Assembly (NCBI RefSeq): GCF_002892835.1
Contig: NZ_PJMB01000002.1
Span: 310,001-374,000 of the forward strand
DNA length: 64,000 bases
Origin: Arthrobacter sp. AFG7.2
Lineage (GTDB): Bacteria; Actinomycetota; Actinomycetes; Actinomycetales; Micrococcaceae
Reading direction: 5' to 3'
Position 1 is the stretch's first letter, and every line of letters starts with the position of its first letter. The notes beneath the pieces are model-generated. The model had not been told where the DNA came from, made no database searches, and was given only the letters and a program-made list of their open reading frames with translations. Made by a program: the position numbers and the translations under genes. Shown one piece after another: positions 47,082 to 56,985 of this stretch.

Positions 47082-49355
47082 GATCGCCACCCTGTCCGTG
47101 GACGTGTGCACACTGGCGGCGAGGATATTGACGTGGTTTTCTGACAGGATCCGGGTGACGTCGGACAGCAGCGACTTGCGGTCGAGGGCTTCCACCTGGA
47201 TCTCCACCAGGAAGACACTGGACTGCGTTGGCGCCCAGTCCACATCCACAATCCGGTCGGGCTGGTCCTTCAGATCCGAGATGTTGGTGCAGTCTGTCCT
47301 GTGCACCGAAACTCCCGAGCCCCTGGTCACAAAACCGAGGATCGGGTCCGGCGGAACGGGCGTGCAGCAGCGGGCCAGCTTGACCCAGACGTCGCCTACT
47401 CCGCGGACCACCACACCTGAGTCGGAGAAACGGGCCTTGGTGACCTGGGTAGGAATGCTGACTTCCGCGATGTCGTCGTCAGCGCTTTCATTGCCGCCGA
47501 GGCTTTCGACCAGCTTTTCCATGACCGACTGGGCCGACGTATGCCCGTCACCCACGCCGGCGTACAGGCCGGAGATGTCAACGTACTTGAAGTCCTCAGC
47601 AACTGCAGCGAGAGCCTCGTGGGTCATCAGGCGCTGCAGGGGCAGGTTCTGTTTCCGCATTGCACGGGTCAGCAGTTCCTTGCCGCGGTCAATCGCCTCT
47701 TCCCGGCGTTCCTTGCTGAACCACTGGCGGATCTTGTTCCGGGCCCTGGCGCTCTTAACGAAGTGCTGCCAGTCCTGGCTCGGGCCGGCCCCTTCGGCCT
47801 TGGAGGTGAAGATTTCAACCCAGTCGCCGTGGTTCAGTTCGCTGTTGAGCGGAACCAGTTTGCCGTTGACCCTGGCACCGATGGTGCGGTGGCCCACTTC
47901 GGTGTGGACCGCGTAGGCGAAGTCCACGGGAGTTGAGCCCGCCGGCAGTGCCATCACCTCGCCCTTCGGGGTGAAGACAAACACTTCACGGGCGTTGATC
48001 TCGAAACGCAGGGAATCCAGGAACTCACCCGGATCCGAGGTTTCCTGCTGCCAGTCCACGAGGGAGCGCAGCCAGCCCATGTCCCCGTCCCGGGGGCTTC
48101 CCGGGCCCACGGCGGTCCGGTTGGGCTGATCTTTGTACTTCCAGTGCGCAGCCACACCGTATTCAGCACGGCGGTGCATTTCATGGGTGCGGATCTGGAT
48201 TTCCACGGGCTTGCCGCCCGGGCCGATCACCGTGGTGTGCAGCGACTGGTACATGTTGAACTTGGGCATCGCGATGTAGTCCTTGAACCTGCCGGGCAGC
48301 GGGTTCCAGCGCGAATGCATTGCGCCAAGGGCGGCATAACAGTCACGGACGGAGTCCACCAGGACGCGGACACCCATCAGGTCGTTGATGTCATCGAAGT
48401 CCTTGTCGCGGACAATCATCTTCTGGTAAATCGAGTAATAGTGCTTGGGACGGCCTGTGATGGTGGCCTTGATCTTGGCCGTGCGCAGGTCCTCGGTGAT
48501 CTGGTCGCGGATGACGCTCAGGCTTTTCTCCCGCTCGGGGGTCCTGTCCCCCACCATCCGGACGATCTCTTCATAGACCTTGGGGTAGAGGGCAGCGAAG
48601 GAAAGGTCCTCCAGCTCCCACTTAATGGTGTTCATGCCCAGCCGGTGTGCCAGCGGAGCGAAGATTTCCAGCGTCTCGCGGGCCTTGCGGGCTGAGGACT
48701 CAGCAGAGACGAAGCGCCAGGTCCGCGCATTGTGCAGCCGGTCAGCCAGTTTGATCATCAGGACACGGATGTCCTTGGCCATCGCTACGACCATTTTGCG
48801 GACCGTTTCGGACTGCGCAGCCTCCCCGAAGCTGACCTTGTCCAGCTTGGTGACGCCGTCAACCAGCATGGCCACTTCAGGCCCGAAATCCCGCTTCAGG
48901 TCTGCGAGGGTGTACGGCGTGTCCTCCACTGTGTCATGCAGCAGGGCCGCGGCCAGGGTGGTGCCGCTCAGTCCCAGCTCGGCAAGGATGGTGGCCACAG
49001 CCACGGGGTGCGTGATGTAGGGGTCGCCGCTCTTGCGCTTCTGCCCGCGGTGGCTCTGTTCAGCGACGTCGAAGGCACGCTGGATGAGGTCAAAGTCCTC
49101 TTTGGGATTGTTGGCCCGGACGGTCCTCAGCAGCGGTTCAAGAATCGGCGAGTACGTGGCTGCGCTTCGCCCCGTCAGCCGGGCAAGCCTGGAGCGGGTG
49201 CGTTCCCTGCGCCCCGGGAATGTGGGACGGGAGCCGGAGTTGTCAACGGGAACCAGCGGGCCGGGGCGCGCGGACGGGGCCACCCCGGTCTGCGTCCCGT
49301 GGGCAGGACTCTTGTCTCCTTGTGCCGTTGGCGCTGACGCCGAACGCTCTTCCAA
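46962..49355 (-). CDS. rel: Bifunctional (p)ppGpp synthetase/hydrolase Rel
   Basis: Makes and degrades (p)ppGpp in the stringent response. From about residue 85 the HD hydrolase domain reads [15 protein letters not shown] and [11 protein letters not shown], followed by the synthetase domain with RDKDFDD (the RxKD motif of bifunctional enzymes), [19 protein letters not shown] and [13 protein letters not shown] ([14 protein letters not shown]), helical/zinc-finger and ACT domains complete the about 797-residue protein. The start is TTG 49355 with GGTGAGGGG upstream; an alternative GTG is at 49373. A -10-like TAGACT lies on the minus strand at 49388-49393. The 3' end overlaps the convergent AbiEi-like gene. 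Confidence 0.97.
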   Translation of the reverse strand: MEERSASAPTAQGDKSPAHGTQTGVAPSARPGPLVPVDNSGSRPTFPGRRERTRSRLARLTGRSAATYSPILEPLLRTVRANNPKEDFDLIQRAFDVAEQSHRGQKRKSGDPYITHPVAVATILAELGLSGTTLAAALLHDTVEDTPYTLADLKRDFGPEVAMLVDGVTKLDKVSFGEAAQSETVRKMVVAMAKDIRVLMIKLADRLHNARTWRFVSAESSARKARETLEIFAPLAHRLGMNTIKWELEDLSFAALYPKVYEEIVRMVGDRTPEREKSLSVIRDQITEDLRTAKIKATITGRPKHYYSIYQKMIVRDKDFDDINDLMGVRVLVDSVRDCYAALGAMHSRWNPLPGRFKDYIAMPKFNMYQSLHTTVIGPGGKPVEIQIRTHEMHRRAEYGVAAHWKYKDQPNRTAVGPGSPRDGDMGWLRSLVDWQQETSDPGEFLDSLRFEINAREVFVFTPKGEVMALPAGSTPVDFAYAVHTEVGHRTIGARVNGKLVPLNSELNHGDWVEIFTSKAEGAGPSQDWQHFVKSARARNKIRQWFSKERREEAIDRGKELLTRAMRKQNLPLQRLMTHEALAAVAEDFKYVDISGLYAGVGDGHTSAQSVMEKLVESLGGNESADDDIAEVSIPTQVTKARFSDSGVVVRGVGDVWVKLARCCTPVPPDPILGFVTRGSGVSVHRTDCTNISDLKDQPDRIVDVDWAPTQSSVFLVEIQVEALDRKSLLSDVTRILSENHVNILAASVHTSTDRVAISKFAFEMGDPKYLSHVLSAVRRIDGVFDVYRTTGNKRRS

Positions 49356-49436
49356 TGAAGTACCCCTCACCACCGTTTAATTACTTCAGTCTATTCCCCG
49401 CGGCGGTGACTTTTATAACCGGCCCGTTAAACGCGG

Positions 49437-49478
49437 ACGGGCCGGCCGGCGTCAGGAATATGACGCCGGCCGGCCCGT
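49437..49478 (-). terminator. Hairpin after secF
   Basis: A perfect 18-bp stem (49437-49454 with 49461-49478) with a six-base GGAATA loop lies ten bases after the secF stop. No strong T-run follows. It is the likely end of the yajC-secD-secF transcript and lies just before the rel promoter region. Confidence 0.75.
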
Positions 49479-49488
49479 GGCTTCTGGC

Positions 49489-50511
49489 TTACGCCTGGGC
49501 TGTTGCCACTACGGAGGATCCGGAAGCGGAACCGGCACCATGGCGCCGGTGCTCAACACGTTTTGCCTGCCTGACGAGGTCGGGTTCGTTCTGGCGCAGC
49601 CAGGCATACATGGGCGCTGCCACAAAGATCGTGGCTGCCGTTCCGATGAGGATGCCGACGAACAGGGCGAGCGAAAGGTCCCGCAGCGTACCGGCACCCA
49701 GCAGTCCTGCGCCGATGAACAGGATGGCGCCCACCGGGAGGATAGCCACCATCATGGTGTTGATGGAACGGACCAGCGTCTGGTTGACGGCGAGGTTGAC
49801 TTCCTCCGCGAATGTGCGGCGGGTTGATGCGTCCAAATCCGCGGTGTTCTCCCGGATCTTGTCGAAGACCACCACCGTGTCATACAGCGAGTAGCTGAGG
49901 ACTGTCAGGAACCCGATGATGGCGGAGGGTGTGACCTCAAAGTCGCTGAGGGCGTAGACCCCGGCAGTGATAAACATCGTCACCGCCATGCCCGCAATGG
50001 CTGAAAGCGACATTTTCCAGGTGCGGAAGTACAGGGCCATCAACACGGACGCGAGGAGGACGAAGACCACCAGGCCGATCAGGGCCTGCTTGGTGACGTC
50101 TGCGCCCCAGGTGGGGCCCACGAACGTGGAGGTCACTTCGTTGTCGGTAACCCCGTACGCGCTGGTGAGGCCCTCCTTGATACGGAGTGTCTCATCGTCG
50201 GTGAGTTTGTCCGTCTGGATCCGCATGGTGGTTCCGGCCACGTTCGCTACGCGCGGCACGCTGCCCTGCACGACGTCGGTGACGGCCTTTTCCCCAAGCG
50301 CGGCATCAGTGGTCTGAACGTTGGAAACGGTGAACTCGGAGCCGCCGCGGAACTCGATGCCGAGGTTAAACCCGCCCTTGGCCACCGGGATGATGATGGA
50401 CAGGGCCACAGCCACCGCTGCGATGATGAACCAGAGTTTCTTCGCCCCCACAAAGTTGTAGGAGCGCTTTCCGGTGTAGAGCTCGTTGCCGAAGTTGGCG
50501 AAGCCTGACAT
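49489..50511 (-). CDS. secF: Protein translocase subunit SecF
   Basis: With SecD it uses the proton gradient to pull proteins through the Sec channel. The 340-residue protein has six membrane helices and a periplasmic-type domain after the first (LGIEFRGGSEFTVSN). Conserved SecF segments include YSLYDTVVVFDKIREN near residue 210 and a Ser/Gly-rich last helix. Its ATG shares one base with the secD stop. The C-terminal 30 residues are basic and cytosolic. Confidence 0.97.
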   Translation of the reverse strand: MSGFANFGNELYTGKRSYNFVGAKKLWFIIAAVAVALSIIIPVAKGGFNLGIEFRGGSEFTVSNVQTTDAALGEKAVTDVVQGSVPRVANVAGTTMRIQTDKLTDDETLRIKEGLTSAYGVTDNEVTSTFVGPTWGADVTKQALIGLVVFVLLASVLMALYFRTWKMSLSAIAGMAVTMFITAGVYALSDFEVTPSAIIGFLTVLSYSLYDTVVVFDKIRENTADLDASTRRTFAEEVNLAVNQTLVRSINTMMVAILPVGAILFIGAGLLGAGTLRDLSLALFVGILIGTAATIFVAAPMYAWLRQNEPDLVRQAKRVEHRRHGAGSASGSSVVATAQA

Positions 50512-52268
50512 TACTTGTTCTCCTTCGCTGAGGACTTCGAGGAGCCCGCAAGCTGCTCCTGCTTCTCCGCCAGGCGGCGTTCCGCAATGGTCATCCTGCG
50601 CTCCGCTTCTGCGGCCGCGCCGGCGTTCTTGGTCCGGACCACGGCCGGCTTGTCCTCAGGAGTGCGGACGCGTCCGGCACCACGGTAGAGCGGCACGGCT
50701 CCCAGGCGCTTGGGGTCAAGGCCGGACAGCGTATGCCCCTCGCCGAAGAACTTCGTGCGGGCCAGCAGCTGCAGCGTGGGGTGGGTAAACATGAACACCA
50801 CGATGAGGTCGGCGATGGCGGTCAGGCCCAGGGTGAAGGCAAAACCGCGCACGTTGCCCACGGCCACGAAGTAGAGGACCAGGGCGGCCAGCAGGTTCAC
50901 GGCCTTGGAAGCCAACACAGTCCGTTTGGCGCGCTTCCAGCCATTTTCGACGGCGGAGACCAGGCCGCGGCCCTCACGGAGCTCATCACGGATCCGCTCA
51001 AAGTAGACGATGAAGGAGTCGGCAGTCTGGCCGATGGCGACAATCAGGCCGGCCACACCGGCCAGGGACAGCCGGTAGTTTTCGGTCCAGCCAAGGATGG
51101 CGATGGCAAGATACGTGAGGACGCCGGCCACCACCAGTGACGCAATGGTCACGAAGCCGAGCGCCCTGTACTGGAACAGCGAGTAAACCACTACCAGCAG
51201 GAGGCCGATGATGCCGGCCAGGAGTCCCATGCGGAGCTGCTCACCGCCCAGGGTTGCGGAAATCTGCTGCTCGCTCTGGATCTCGAAGCTGATGGGCAGG
51301 GCGCCGAAGCGGAGCTGGTCGGACAGGGCCTTTGCGCTCTGCTCGGTGAACCCGCCGGTGATCTGCGGACGGCCGTCGGTGATCACGGCAAGGGAACGTG
51401 GCGCCGAGATGACCTGGTCATCGAGCACGATGGCGAACTGGGCCTTGGGGTCGTTGCCGGCGTCGCCGCCGGCTGCCACGTAGAACTGGTTCAGGCGTTC
51501 GGTGACCTCTTTGAACTTGGCCGTGCCTTCGTCGTCGAACTGGATGTTGACTGCCCAGTCATTGGTGACGGCACCCTGGGCACCCTGCTGGAGTTGGAAG
51601 GAGGACGTGACGATGTTGCTGCCCTTGACCTCCACAGGCCCGAGGATGTACTTGATCGCGGGGGTGGTGTCCGTGGCGGGTTCACAGGTCACCAGCGGCT
51701 TGGCCGGGTCCGAGCGTTCCTGCTCATCCTGGGCCGGGTTGTCACAGTCCAGGGTTTCGAACTGGCGGTAGATCTCAGGGGTGATCCAGTTGGTGTCACT
51801 GCTGTTGGCGGGTTCCGCCGTCGGCTTGGGCAACTGGTCCTCGGGCGCCCGCTGCTCCTCCGGAACCGGTGCGCCGGCTCCGGCGAGCAGGACGGGGCGG
51901 AAGTTCATGTCCGCGGAGGCCTGGATCAGGTCGCGCGTCTGGCTGGAGGGGGTGCCGGGAAGGCTCACCACCACATTGCGGCCGGACTGGGTGCTGATTT
52001 CTGCTTCGGCAACACCCGAACCGTCAACGCGCTGGCGGATGATCGCCACGGCCTGGTTGAGCTGTTCCTCGTTGATGTCCGAGCCGCCCTCTACCTTCGG
52101 CGCCAGGATCATCTGGGTGCCGCCTTCGAGGTCCAGTGCCAGCTTGGGTGCCCAGCTGGCCTGTCCGGCCAGGGTGCCGCCGGCCAGGACAGCAGTGAGT
52201 ACGGCCAGGAGTACACCGAGCCAGACCAGGACCCTGAGGCCTGGTTTCTTGGGGCCAGTTCGTGCCAT
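50511..52268 (-). CDS. secD: Protein translocase subunit SecD
   Basis: The larger partner of SecF, 585 residues with six membrane helices. The first helix is followed by a long extracytoplasmic P1 region (about 35-370) starting LALDLEGGTQMIL, a SecD signature. The transmembrane domain contains GLIVAIGQTADSFIVYFERIRDE, with the Asp equivalent to the proton-path residue. The P1 domain has an actinobacterial insertion (about 145-205, Pro/Asp/Thr-rich). It lies 100 bases after yajC, with a hairpin between, and is coupled to secF. Confidence 0.97.
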   Translation of the reverse strand: MARTGPKKPGLRVLVWLGVLLAVLTAVLAGGTLAGQASWAPKLALDLEGGTQMILAPKVEGGSDINEEQLNQAVAIIRQRVDGSGVAEAEISTQSGRNVVVSLPGTPSSQTRDLIQASADMNFRPVLLAGAGAPVPEEQRAPEDQLPKPTAEPANSSDTNWITPEIYRQFETLDCDNPAQDEQERSDPAKPLVTCEPATDTTPAIKYILGPVEVKGSNIVTSSFQLQQGAQGAVTNDWAVNIQFDDEGTAKFKEVTERLNQFYVAAGGDAGNDPKAQFAIVLDDQVISAPRSLAVITDGRPQITGGFTEQSAKALSDQLRFGALPISFEIQSEQQISATLGGEQLRMGLLAGIIGLLLVVVYSLFQYRALGFVTIASLVVAGVLTYLAIAILGWTENYRLSLAGVAGLIVAIGQTADSFIVYFERIRDELREGRGLVSAVENGWKRAKRTVLASKAVNLLAALVLYFVAVGNVRGFAFTLGLTAIADLIVVFMFTHPTLQLLARTKFFGEGHTLSGLDPKRLGAVPLYRGAGRVRTPEDKPAVVRTKNAGAAAEAERRMTIAERRLAEKQEQLAGSSKSSAKENK

Positions 52269-52296
52269 TGTCGATCTTTCTCTTATTCACGGAAGA

Positions 52297-52330
52297 ACCG
52301 CCGGTGCCTGCTTATGCGTGCACCGGCGGT
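52297..52330 (-). other. Hairpin between yajC and secD
   Basis: An 11-bp perfect stem (ACCGCCGGTGC at 52297-52307 with its complement at 52320-52330) with a 12-base loop lies in the 100-base gap. No T-run is present. It could reduce read-through or stabilise the secD mRNA. Confidence 0.5.
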
Positions 52331-52368
52331 GGTCCGCAGCGGTAGAGGTGCTAAAGAAGCAGCGGAGA

Positions 52369-52821
52369 CTAGCTGTCCTTCTTGCCCTCGTCGTTGAGGC
52401 GCTTGAGTGTTTCATCCGGGGTCTCGGTTGCAGCAGCGGTGCTTCCGCTTCCCGCTCCGGTCAGGGAGGAGGCATCGTCCGGTACGTCCGTGGCAGCGGC
52501 GGGCTCAGCTGCGGGTTCAACGATCTTGGTGACTGCCTGGCGGTGCACGGTGGCGAGGTTGCCCGGGGACAGCTCGAGCGTGACCTTGTTCTCCTCGTCG
52601 TCGATGGCAACAATGCGGCCGAACAGGCCAAAGCTGGTCATGACGTCAACGCCCGGCTCGAACTGCGACTGCAACGCTGCCTGCTGCTGCTGGGTCTTCT
52701 TATTGCGGCGGAACATCATGAAGATGAAGATGCCAAGCATCACGAACAGCAGGATCGACATGATGTCGATGCCGCCGCCGGGCTGGGTTGTGGTGGTCTG
52801 GGCAGTGATGTGTCCGAACAC
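52369..52821 (-). CDS. yajC: Preprotein translocase auxiliary subunit YajC
   Basis: A small membrane protein of the SecDF-YajC complex. The single membrane helix ILLFVMLGIFIFMMFRRNKK and the cytosolic domain (EPGVDVMTSFGLFGRIVAID, then HRQAVTKIV) are typical. The remaining C-terminal part is an Ala/Glu/Asp-rich tail. The start is uncertain: GTG 52821 (150 residues) gives the short periplasmic lead and then a Gln/Pro/Gly-rich stretch before the helix, like relatives; the open frame extends further to 52911 with no conserved sequence. It precedes secD in the usual order. Confidence 0.9.
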   Translation of the reverse strand: MFGHITAQTTTTQPGGGIDIMSILLFVMLGIFIFMMFRRNKKTQQQQAALQSQFEPGVDVMTSFGLFGRIVAIDDEENKVTLELSPGNLATVHRQAVTKIVEPAAEPAAATDVPDDASSLTGAGSGSTAAATETPDETLKRLNDEGKKDS

Positions 52822-53003
52822 GGGGAAGTTCCATTCTGTACTTGCATAGAGCCGGTTGACAGCGCGTCCGCTTTGAACGAGTGGCCTGGCGAAGAAGTGC
52901 CTGCCATCCATCCGCGGGCTGCCGGTAATGCTGCCCGCGGGAACAAAGACCCGAACGTGCCGAGCGTCATACCAGTCTAAAGGGAAAAGCTGATCGGAGC
53001 CTG

Positions 53004-54089
53004 CTATTGGCTTTCCGGGGCCCAGTCACCCGCAGGTTCATCGTCTCCGGCCGGCTCGAACAGGTCCAGCTGTTCCTGGGCAAAAACGCCCGAAGGGATG
53101 GCGTAGCCGAGGTGGCTCCAGGCCGGAGCCATGGCGATCCGCCCTCGCGGGGTGCGGCCCAGGAGGCCCTCCCGCACCAGGAAAGGCTCTGCCACCGTTT
53201 CCACGGTTTCGGTTTCTTCGCCGACGGCGATGGCGAGAGTGGAGAGGCCCACCGGTCCCCCGCCGAATTTGGTGATGAGTGCTTCAAGGACGGCGCGGTC
53301 CAGCCGGTCCAGGCCTTTCTTGTCCACCTCGTACATGTCCAGCGCAGCCGAAGCTGCCCGGGCGTCGATCTGCTCGATGCCGTGCACCAGGGCCCAGTCC
53401 CGCACCCGCCGCAGCAGCCTGTTGGCAATGCGGGGGGTGCCGCGGGAACGCCCTGCGATTTCCGCGAACCCGGCCGAGTTGACCTTAAGGTCAAGGAGGC
53501 CGGCAGAGCGGCGCAGCACGAGTTCGAGCTCCGGCACGGAGTAGAACTCCAGATGGCCGGTGAATCCGAACCGGTCGCGGAGGGGCCCGGGCAGCAGGCC
53601 GGCGCGCGTGGTGGCGCCCACCAGCGTGAAGGGCGGCAGTTCAAGGGGAATTGCCGTGGCACCGGCTCCTTTCCCCACCACGATGTCCACCCGGAAGTCC
53701 TCCATGGCCATGTAGAGCATTTCTTCGGCGGGCCGGGACATTCGGTGGATTTCGTCCAGGAACAGGACCTCACCCTCCGAGAGCGAGGAGAGGATGGCGG
53801 CGAGATCGCCCGCGTGCTGGATGGCGGGGCCGCTGCTGATCCGCAGCGGCGCGTTCATCTCGGATGCCACAATCATGGCGAGGGTCGTCTTGCCCAGCCC
53901 CGGGGGACCGGAGAAGAGCACATGGTCCGCACTGCGCCCGCGCATCCGGGAGGCCTGCAGCACCAACGACAGTTGTTTCCGCACCCGGTGCTGGCCGACG
54001 AAATCATCCAGGTTCTTGGGCCGCAACGCCGCCTCGATGGCCCGTTCCTCGGGCTCCTCCCCCGCGGCCACCAATGACGGTTCAGCCAC
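53004..54089 (-). CDS. ruvB: Holliday junction helicase motor RuvB
   Basis: AAA+ motor that drives branch migration with RuvA. The 361-residue protein has Walker [14 protein letters not shown] (about 60-72), Walker [11 protein letters not shown], and the C-terminal winged-helix DNA-binding domain (about 265-340, with [13 protein letters not shown] sequence). It starts at GTG 54089, eight bases inside ruvA, so the two are translated together. A tail of about 20 residues is acidic. Gene order ruvC-ruvA-ruvB is standard. Confidence 0.97.
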   Translation of the reverse strand: MAEPSLVAAGEEPEERAIEAALRPKNLDDFVGQHRVRKQLSLVLQASRMRGRSADHVLFSGPPGLGKTTLAMIVASEMNAPLRISSGPAIQHAGDLAAILSSLSEGEVLFLDEIHRMSRPAEEMLYMAMEDFRVDIVVGKGAGATAIPLELPPFTLVGATTRAGLLPGPLRDRFGFTGHLEFYSVPELELVLRRSAGLLDLKVNSAGFAEIAGRSRGTPRIANRLLRRVRDWALVHGIEQIDARAASAALDMYEVDKKGLDRLDRAVLEALITKFGGGPVGLSTLAIAVGEETETVETVAEPFLVREGLLGRTPRGRIAMAPAWSHLGYAIPSGVFAQEQLDLFEPAGDDEPAGDWAPESQ

Positions 54090-54726
54090 GGCTGCCTACG
54101 CGGTTGCCGGCACGGGCACCGTCCTGGCCCAGCCAGCGGAGCGTGGTCCGCAGGATTTCCGGCACGTTGCCACGGAACGACACCTCGGGATCGTCCGCCA
54201 GTGCCTTGTCGATACTCGCCGACGCGTCCTTCTCTGACCAGCCCAGGCTCGTCATGGCGGCCACCACCTGCGGCTTCCATGCTGCCTCCGCCGCAGTGGG
54301 CACTCCGGCTGTGCCTGCAGTCCCGTGGGGAACCAGCTTTCCGGCCAGCTCAAGCACAATCCGGCCTGCCACCTTGGGACCGATTCCGGGGACCTTGGTG
54401 AAGGTCTTGCTGTCGCCGGTGTGTGCGGCTACCCGTATCGCCTCCGGTTCGTGGACTGCCAGGACAGCCAGTGCCAGCCGGGGACCGACCCCGCTCACAC
54501 TGAGGAGGACGTCAAAAACTTCACGTTCGTCGTCGGACGCGAAACCGAAGAGCGTCAGCGAGTCCTCCCGCACAATCATGGAGGTGAACAGCTGGCCTTC
54601 TTCTCCGGTGCGCAGCCGGCTCAGGGTCTGCGGGGTGGCGCTGACGCTCATGCCCGCCCCGTTGAGGTCAATCACAGCCGTGGAAAGACCCACGTGTGCT
54701 ACCGTCCCGCGAAGGAAACTGATCAA
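54082..54726 (-). CDS. ruvA: Holliday junction DNA-binding protein RuvA
   Basis: Forms the tetramer that holds the junction for RuvB and RuvC. The 214-residue protein has the N-terminal OB domain (1-65, [20 protein letters not shown]), two helix-hairpin-helix motifs ([13 protein letters not shown] at about 78-90 and [19 protein letters not shown] at about 114-132), and a C-terminal RuvB-binding helix domain. It starts at ATG 54726, 90 bases after ruvC, with a LexA-like box in the gap. Confidence 0.97.
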   Translation of the reverse strand: MISFLRGTVAHVGLSTAVIDLNGAGMSVSATPQTLSRLRTGEEGQLFTSMIVREDSLTLFGFASDDEREVFDVLLSVSGVGPRLALAVLAVHEPEAIRVAAHTGDSKTFTKVPGIGPKVAGRIVLELAGKLVPHGTAGTAGVPTAAEAAWKPQVVAAMTSLGWSEKDASASIDKALADDPEVSFRGNVPEILRTTLRWLGQDGARAGNRVGSRG

Positions 54727-54776
54727 ATCCGGGCTCCTGGTGTCTTGCCGGGCTCCAGGGAGCAGGACCGGCTATC

Positions 54777-54790
54777 CGAACATATCTACG
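54777..54790. promoter_or_regulatory. LexA-box-like site upstream of ruvA
   Basis: CGAAC-ATAT-CTACG matches the actinobacterial SOS box CGAACnnnnGTTCG at eight of ten fixed positions; one half-site (CGAAC, or GTTCG on the minus strand) is perfect. It is located 51-64 bases before the ruvA start, next to TAGATAT/TAGGGT promoter-like hexamers on the minus strand. SOS control of ruv genes is established in mycobacteria. LexA binding here is inferred. Confidence 0.45.
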
Positions 54791-54816
54791 AATACCCTAG
54801 CAAGCAGCCGGGACAT

Positions 54817-55395
54817 TCAGCGTGCACGGCGCGCCTTGGCTTCCGCCTCGGCCCAGGCCTGCTGCGCCGGAGTCAACGATGAGCTCCCGGGGCCGGTCGT
54901 AGCCACTGCCGCGCCGCTCCCGGCCCGCCACGCGTGGGTGATGGCCAGTGCCAAAGCGTCGGCGGCGTCCGCCGGCCGCGGCGGCGCGTCAAGTCGAAGG
55001 ATCTTGGTGACCAGCTTAGTCACCGCGTCCTTGTTCGACGTCCCGCTGCCGGTCACCGCGGCTTTAACTTCCGACGGCGTATGCAGCGCCACCGGAATCC
55101 CCCGCCGGGCGGCCGCAGCGATGACGACGCCGGATGCCTGTGCAACGCCCATCACCGTGCTGACATTGAGCTGGGAAAAGACGCGCTCGACGGCGAGGAC
55201 GTGGGGCTCGTGGCGGTCGAGCCATTCGTCGATGGCGAGGGCTATCACCAGCAGCCGCTGGTCCAGGGTGTCATCCGGCGAGGTTCCCACCACGCCGAAC
55301 GCCACCATGGTGGCCCGCCTGTTCCGTTCAACGTCCACTACGCCGATCCCGCAACGGGTCAGGCCGGGATCGACGCCCAGGACGCGCAGCGTCAC
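54817..55395 (-). CDS. ruvC: Holliday junction resolvase RuvC
   Basis: Endonuclease that resolves junctions by paired cuts. The 192-residue protein has the first catalytic Asp in [17 protein letters not shown] (Asp8), the Glu in LAVERVFSQ and the closing Asp pair in [13 protein letters not shown]. The C-terminal 30 residues are a lineage-specific Ala/Arg-rich tail. It follows yebC by 31 bases. The yebC-ruvC-ruvA-ruvB order is widespread, and the enzyme works with the two downstream products. Confidence 0.97.
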   Translation of the reverse strand: MTLRVLGVDPGLTRCGIGVVDVERNRRATMVAFGVVGTSPDDTLDQRLLVIALAIDEWLDRHEPHVLAVERVFSQLNVSTVMGVAQASGVVIAAAARRGIPVALHTPSEVKAAVTGSGTSNKDAVTKLVTKILRLDAPPRPADAADALALAITHAWRAGSGAAVATTGPGSSSLTPAQQAWAEAEAKARRAR

Positions 55396-55426
55396 TGTTG
55401 TGCGGGTTCAGCAGGCAGGCGGAATG

Positions 55427-56182
55427 TCACTCAGAGTCCAGGGCGGCCTGGACGTCGTCGCTGAGATCGGCGTTGCTGTAGACGTTCTGGACGTCGTCGA
55501 GGTCCTCCAGGGCGTCAACGAGCTTCATGAACTTCTTTGCCGCATCGAGGTCCAGCGGGACTTCCATAGAGGGAACGAACTCCGCCTCGTCGGTGTCGTA
55601 CTCGATGCCTGCGTCCTTCAGGGCGTCGCGGACGGCCTGGAGGTCTTTGGGGTCCGAGTGGATTTCGAAGGTTTCGCCGTTGTCCTTGACTTCTTCGGCG
55701 CCGGCGTCCAGTACTGCCATCAGGACGTCGTCCTCGGTCAGGTCCTTCTTGGGCAGGGTCACCACGCCCTTGCGGCTGAAGAGGTAGCTGACGGAACCGG
55801 GATCGGCGATGGTGCCGCCGTTGCGGGAGATGGCCAGGCGGACTTCCGACGCTGCACGATTCTTGTTGTCCGTAAGGCACTCGATCAGCAGCGCCGAGCC
55901 CTGCGGGCCGCGGCATTCGTACATGATCTCGGTGTAGTCAACCACTTCACCGGTAAGGCCGGCGCCGCGTTTGATGGCGCGGTCAATGTTGTCAGCCGGG
56001 ACCGAGGTTTTCTTGGCTTTGGTGACGGCGAGTTCCAGGCCGGGGTTGCCGGACAGGTCCGGTCCGCCCATGCGGGCAGCGACTTCAATGTTCTTGATCA
56101 GCTTGGCGAACGACTTGGCACGTCGGCTGTCGAGGATGGCCTTCTTGTGCTTGGTCGTTGCCCATTTGGAGTGGCCTGACAT
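55427..56182 (-). CDS. yebC: YebC/TACO1-family protein
   Basis: A 251-residue protein starting [20 protein letters not shown], the family hallmark. Some members are described as transcription regulators; recent work on related proteins supports a role in translation at proline-rich stretches, alongside EF-P. The three-domain fold is complete: acidic face in the centre ([20 protein letters not shown]) and C-terminal segment [20 protein letters not shown]. It is three bases after pdxT and precedes ruvC. A co-occurring efp gene is at 24.3-24.9 kb. Confidence 0.96.
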   Translation of the reverse strand: MSGHSKWATTKHKKAILDSRRAKSFAKLIKNIEVAARMGGPDLSGNPGLELAVTKAKKTSVPADNIDRAIKRGAGLTGEVVDYTEIMYECRGPQGSALLIECLTDNKNRAASEVRLAISRNGGTIADPGSVSYLFSRKGVVTLPKKDLTEDDVLMAVLDAGAEEVKDNGETFEIHSDPKDLQAVRDALKDAGIEYDTDEAEFVPSMEVPLDLDAAKKFMKLVDALEDLDDVQNVYSNADLSDDVQAALDSE

Positions 56183-56185
56183 GCT

Positions 56186-56896
56186 TTACGCTTCTCCTCT
56201 GATCATGCGGATAAAAAGTTCGTGTACGCGTTTCTCCCCAGTCACTTCCGGGTGGAAGGAGGTGGCCAGCAGGTGGCCGGAACGCACTGCAACAATTCTA
56301 GCTGTCCCCGGCAGCGGGACTGCGTGGGACGCGTGCTCCGGGTCGGCCGGCTCAACCTGGGCGAGGATTTCGACGTCCGGGCCCACTCGCTCCACCCACG
56401 GCCCTCGGATGAAGACGGCATGTACAGGCTGGACACCTGCCTCTGTTGCGCTGAAGTCCAGGCCTTTGAAGTCCAGGTCCGTTTCAAAGGATTCGCGCTG
56501 CCGGCCGAAGGCGTTGCGCCGGACCGTGATGTCCAGGCCGCCGAACGTTTGCTGGGGAGCCCCGGAAAGGTCCGTGGCGGGATCGGCGATGTCAGCTGCC
56601 AGCAGGATCATGCCGGCGCAGGAGCCGTAGACGGGCAGGCCTTCGGCGATCCGCTCACGAAGGGGTTCCGCCAGGTCAAACGCCCGGGCCAGCTTGTCGA
56701 TCGCAGTTGATTCGCCGCCGGGAATCACCAGGCCGTCCAGCCCGTCCAGTTCATTCGGGCGGCGGATGCCGACTGCCTCGGCGCCCGTGGCTTCGATGGC
56801 CCGGAGGTGCTCACGGAAGTCGCCTTGAAGCGCCAGCACCCCGATCCGAAGGCCCGAACCCGCGCGCGCAGGAGCAGCCGAAAGGGAATTTGTCAT
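56186..56896 (-). CDS. pdxT: Pyridoxal 5'-phosphate synthase glutaminase subunit PdxT
   Basis: Supplies ammonia from glutamine to PdxS. The 236-residue amidotransferase has [14 protein letters not shown] near the start, the GGESTAI motif, the nucleophile Cys in [12 protein letters not shown], and a His-x-Glu pair near the C-terminus in TSFHPEVTG. It is separated from pdxS by murT-gatD and the M3 peptidase gene, about 5 kb away on the same strand; in mycobacteria the two lie closer. It precedes yebC. Confidence 0.96.
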   Translation of the reverse strand: MTNSLSAAPARAGSGLRIGVLALQGDFREHLRAIEATGAEAVGIRRPNELDGLDGLVIPGGESTAIDKLARAFDLAEPLRERIAEGLPVYGSCAGMILLAADIADPATDLSGAPQQTFGGLDITVRRNAFGRQRESFETDLDFKGLDFSATEAGVQPVHAVFIRGPWVERVGPDVEILAQVEPADPEHASHAVPLPGTARIVAVRSGHLLATSFHPEVTGEKRVHELFIRMIRGEA

Positions 56897-56973
56897 CCAT
56901 CCAGCATACGGGCCCGCCCCTTACAGACGCTGGCAACAGCAGTGCCCGCGGCGGTTGCATGCCGTTGCTGGGA

Positions 56974-56979
56974 TATATT
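56974..56979 (+). promoter_or_regulatory. -10 element for a probably leaderless murT transcript
   Basis: TATATT ends seven bases before the murT ATG at 56986, so transcription would begin at about the start codon. No ribosome-binding site is present between them. A TTG-containing hexamer at 56955-56960 is too close to be a normal -35 element. Confidence 0.5.
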
Positions 56980-56985
56980 CGAACC

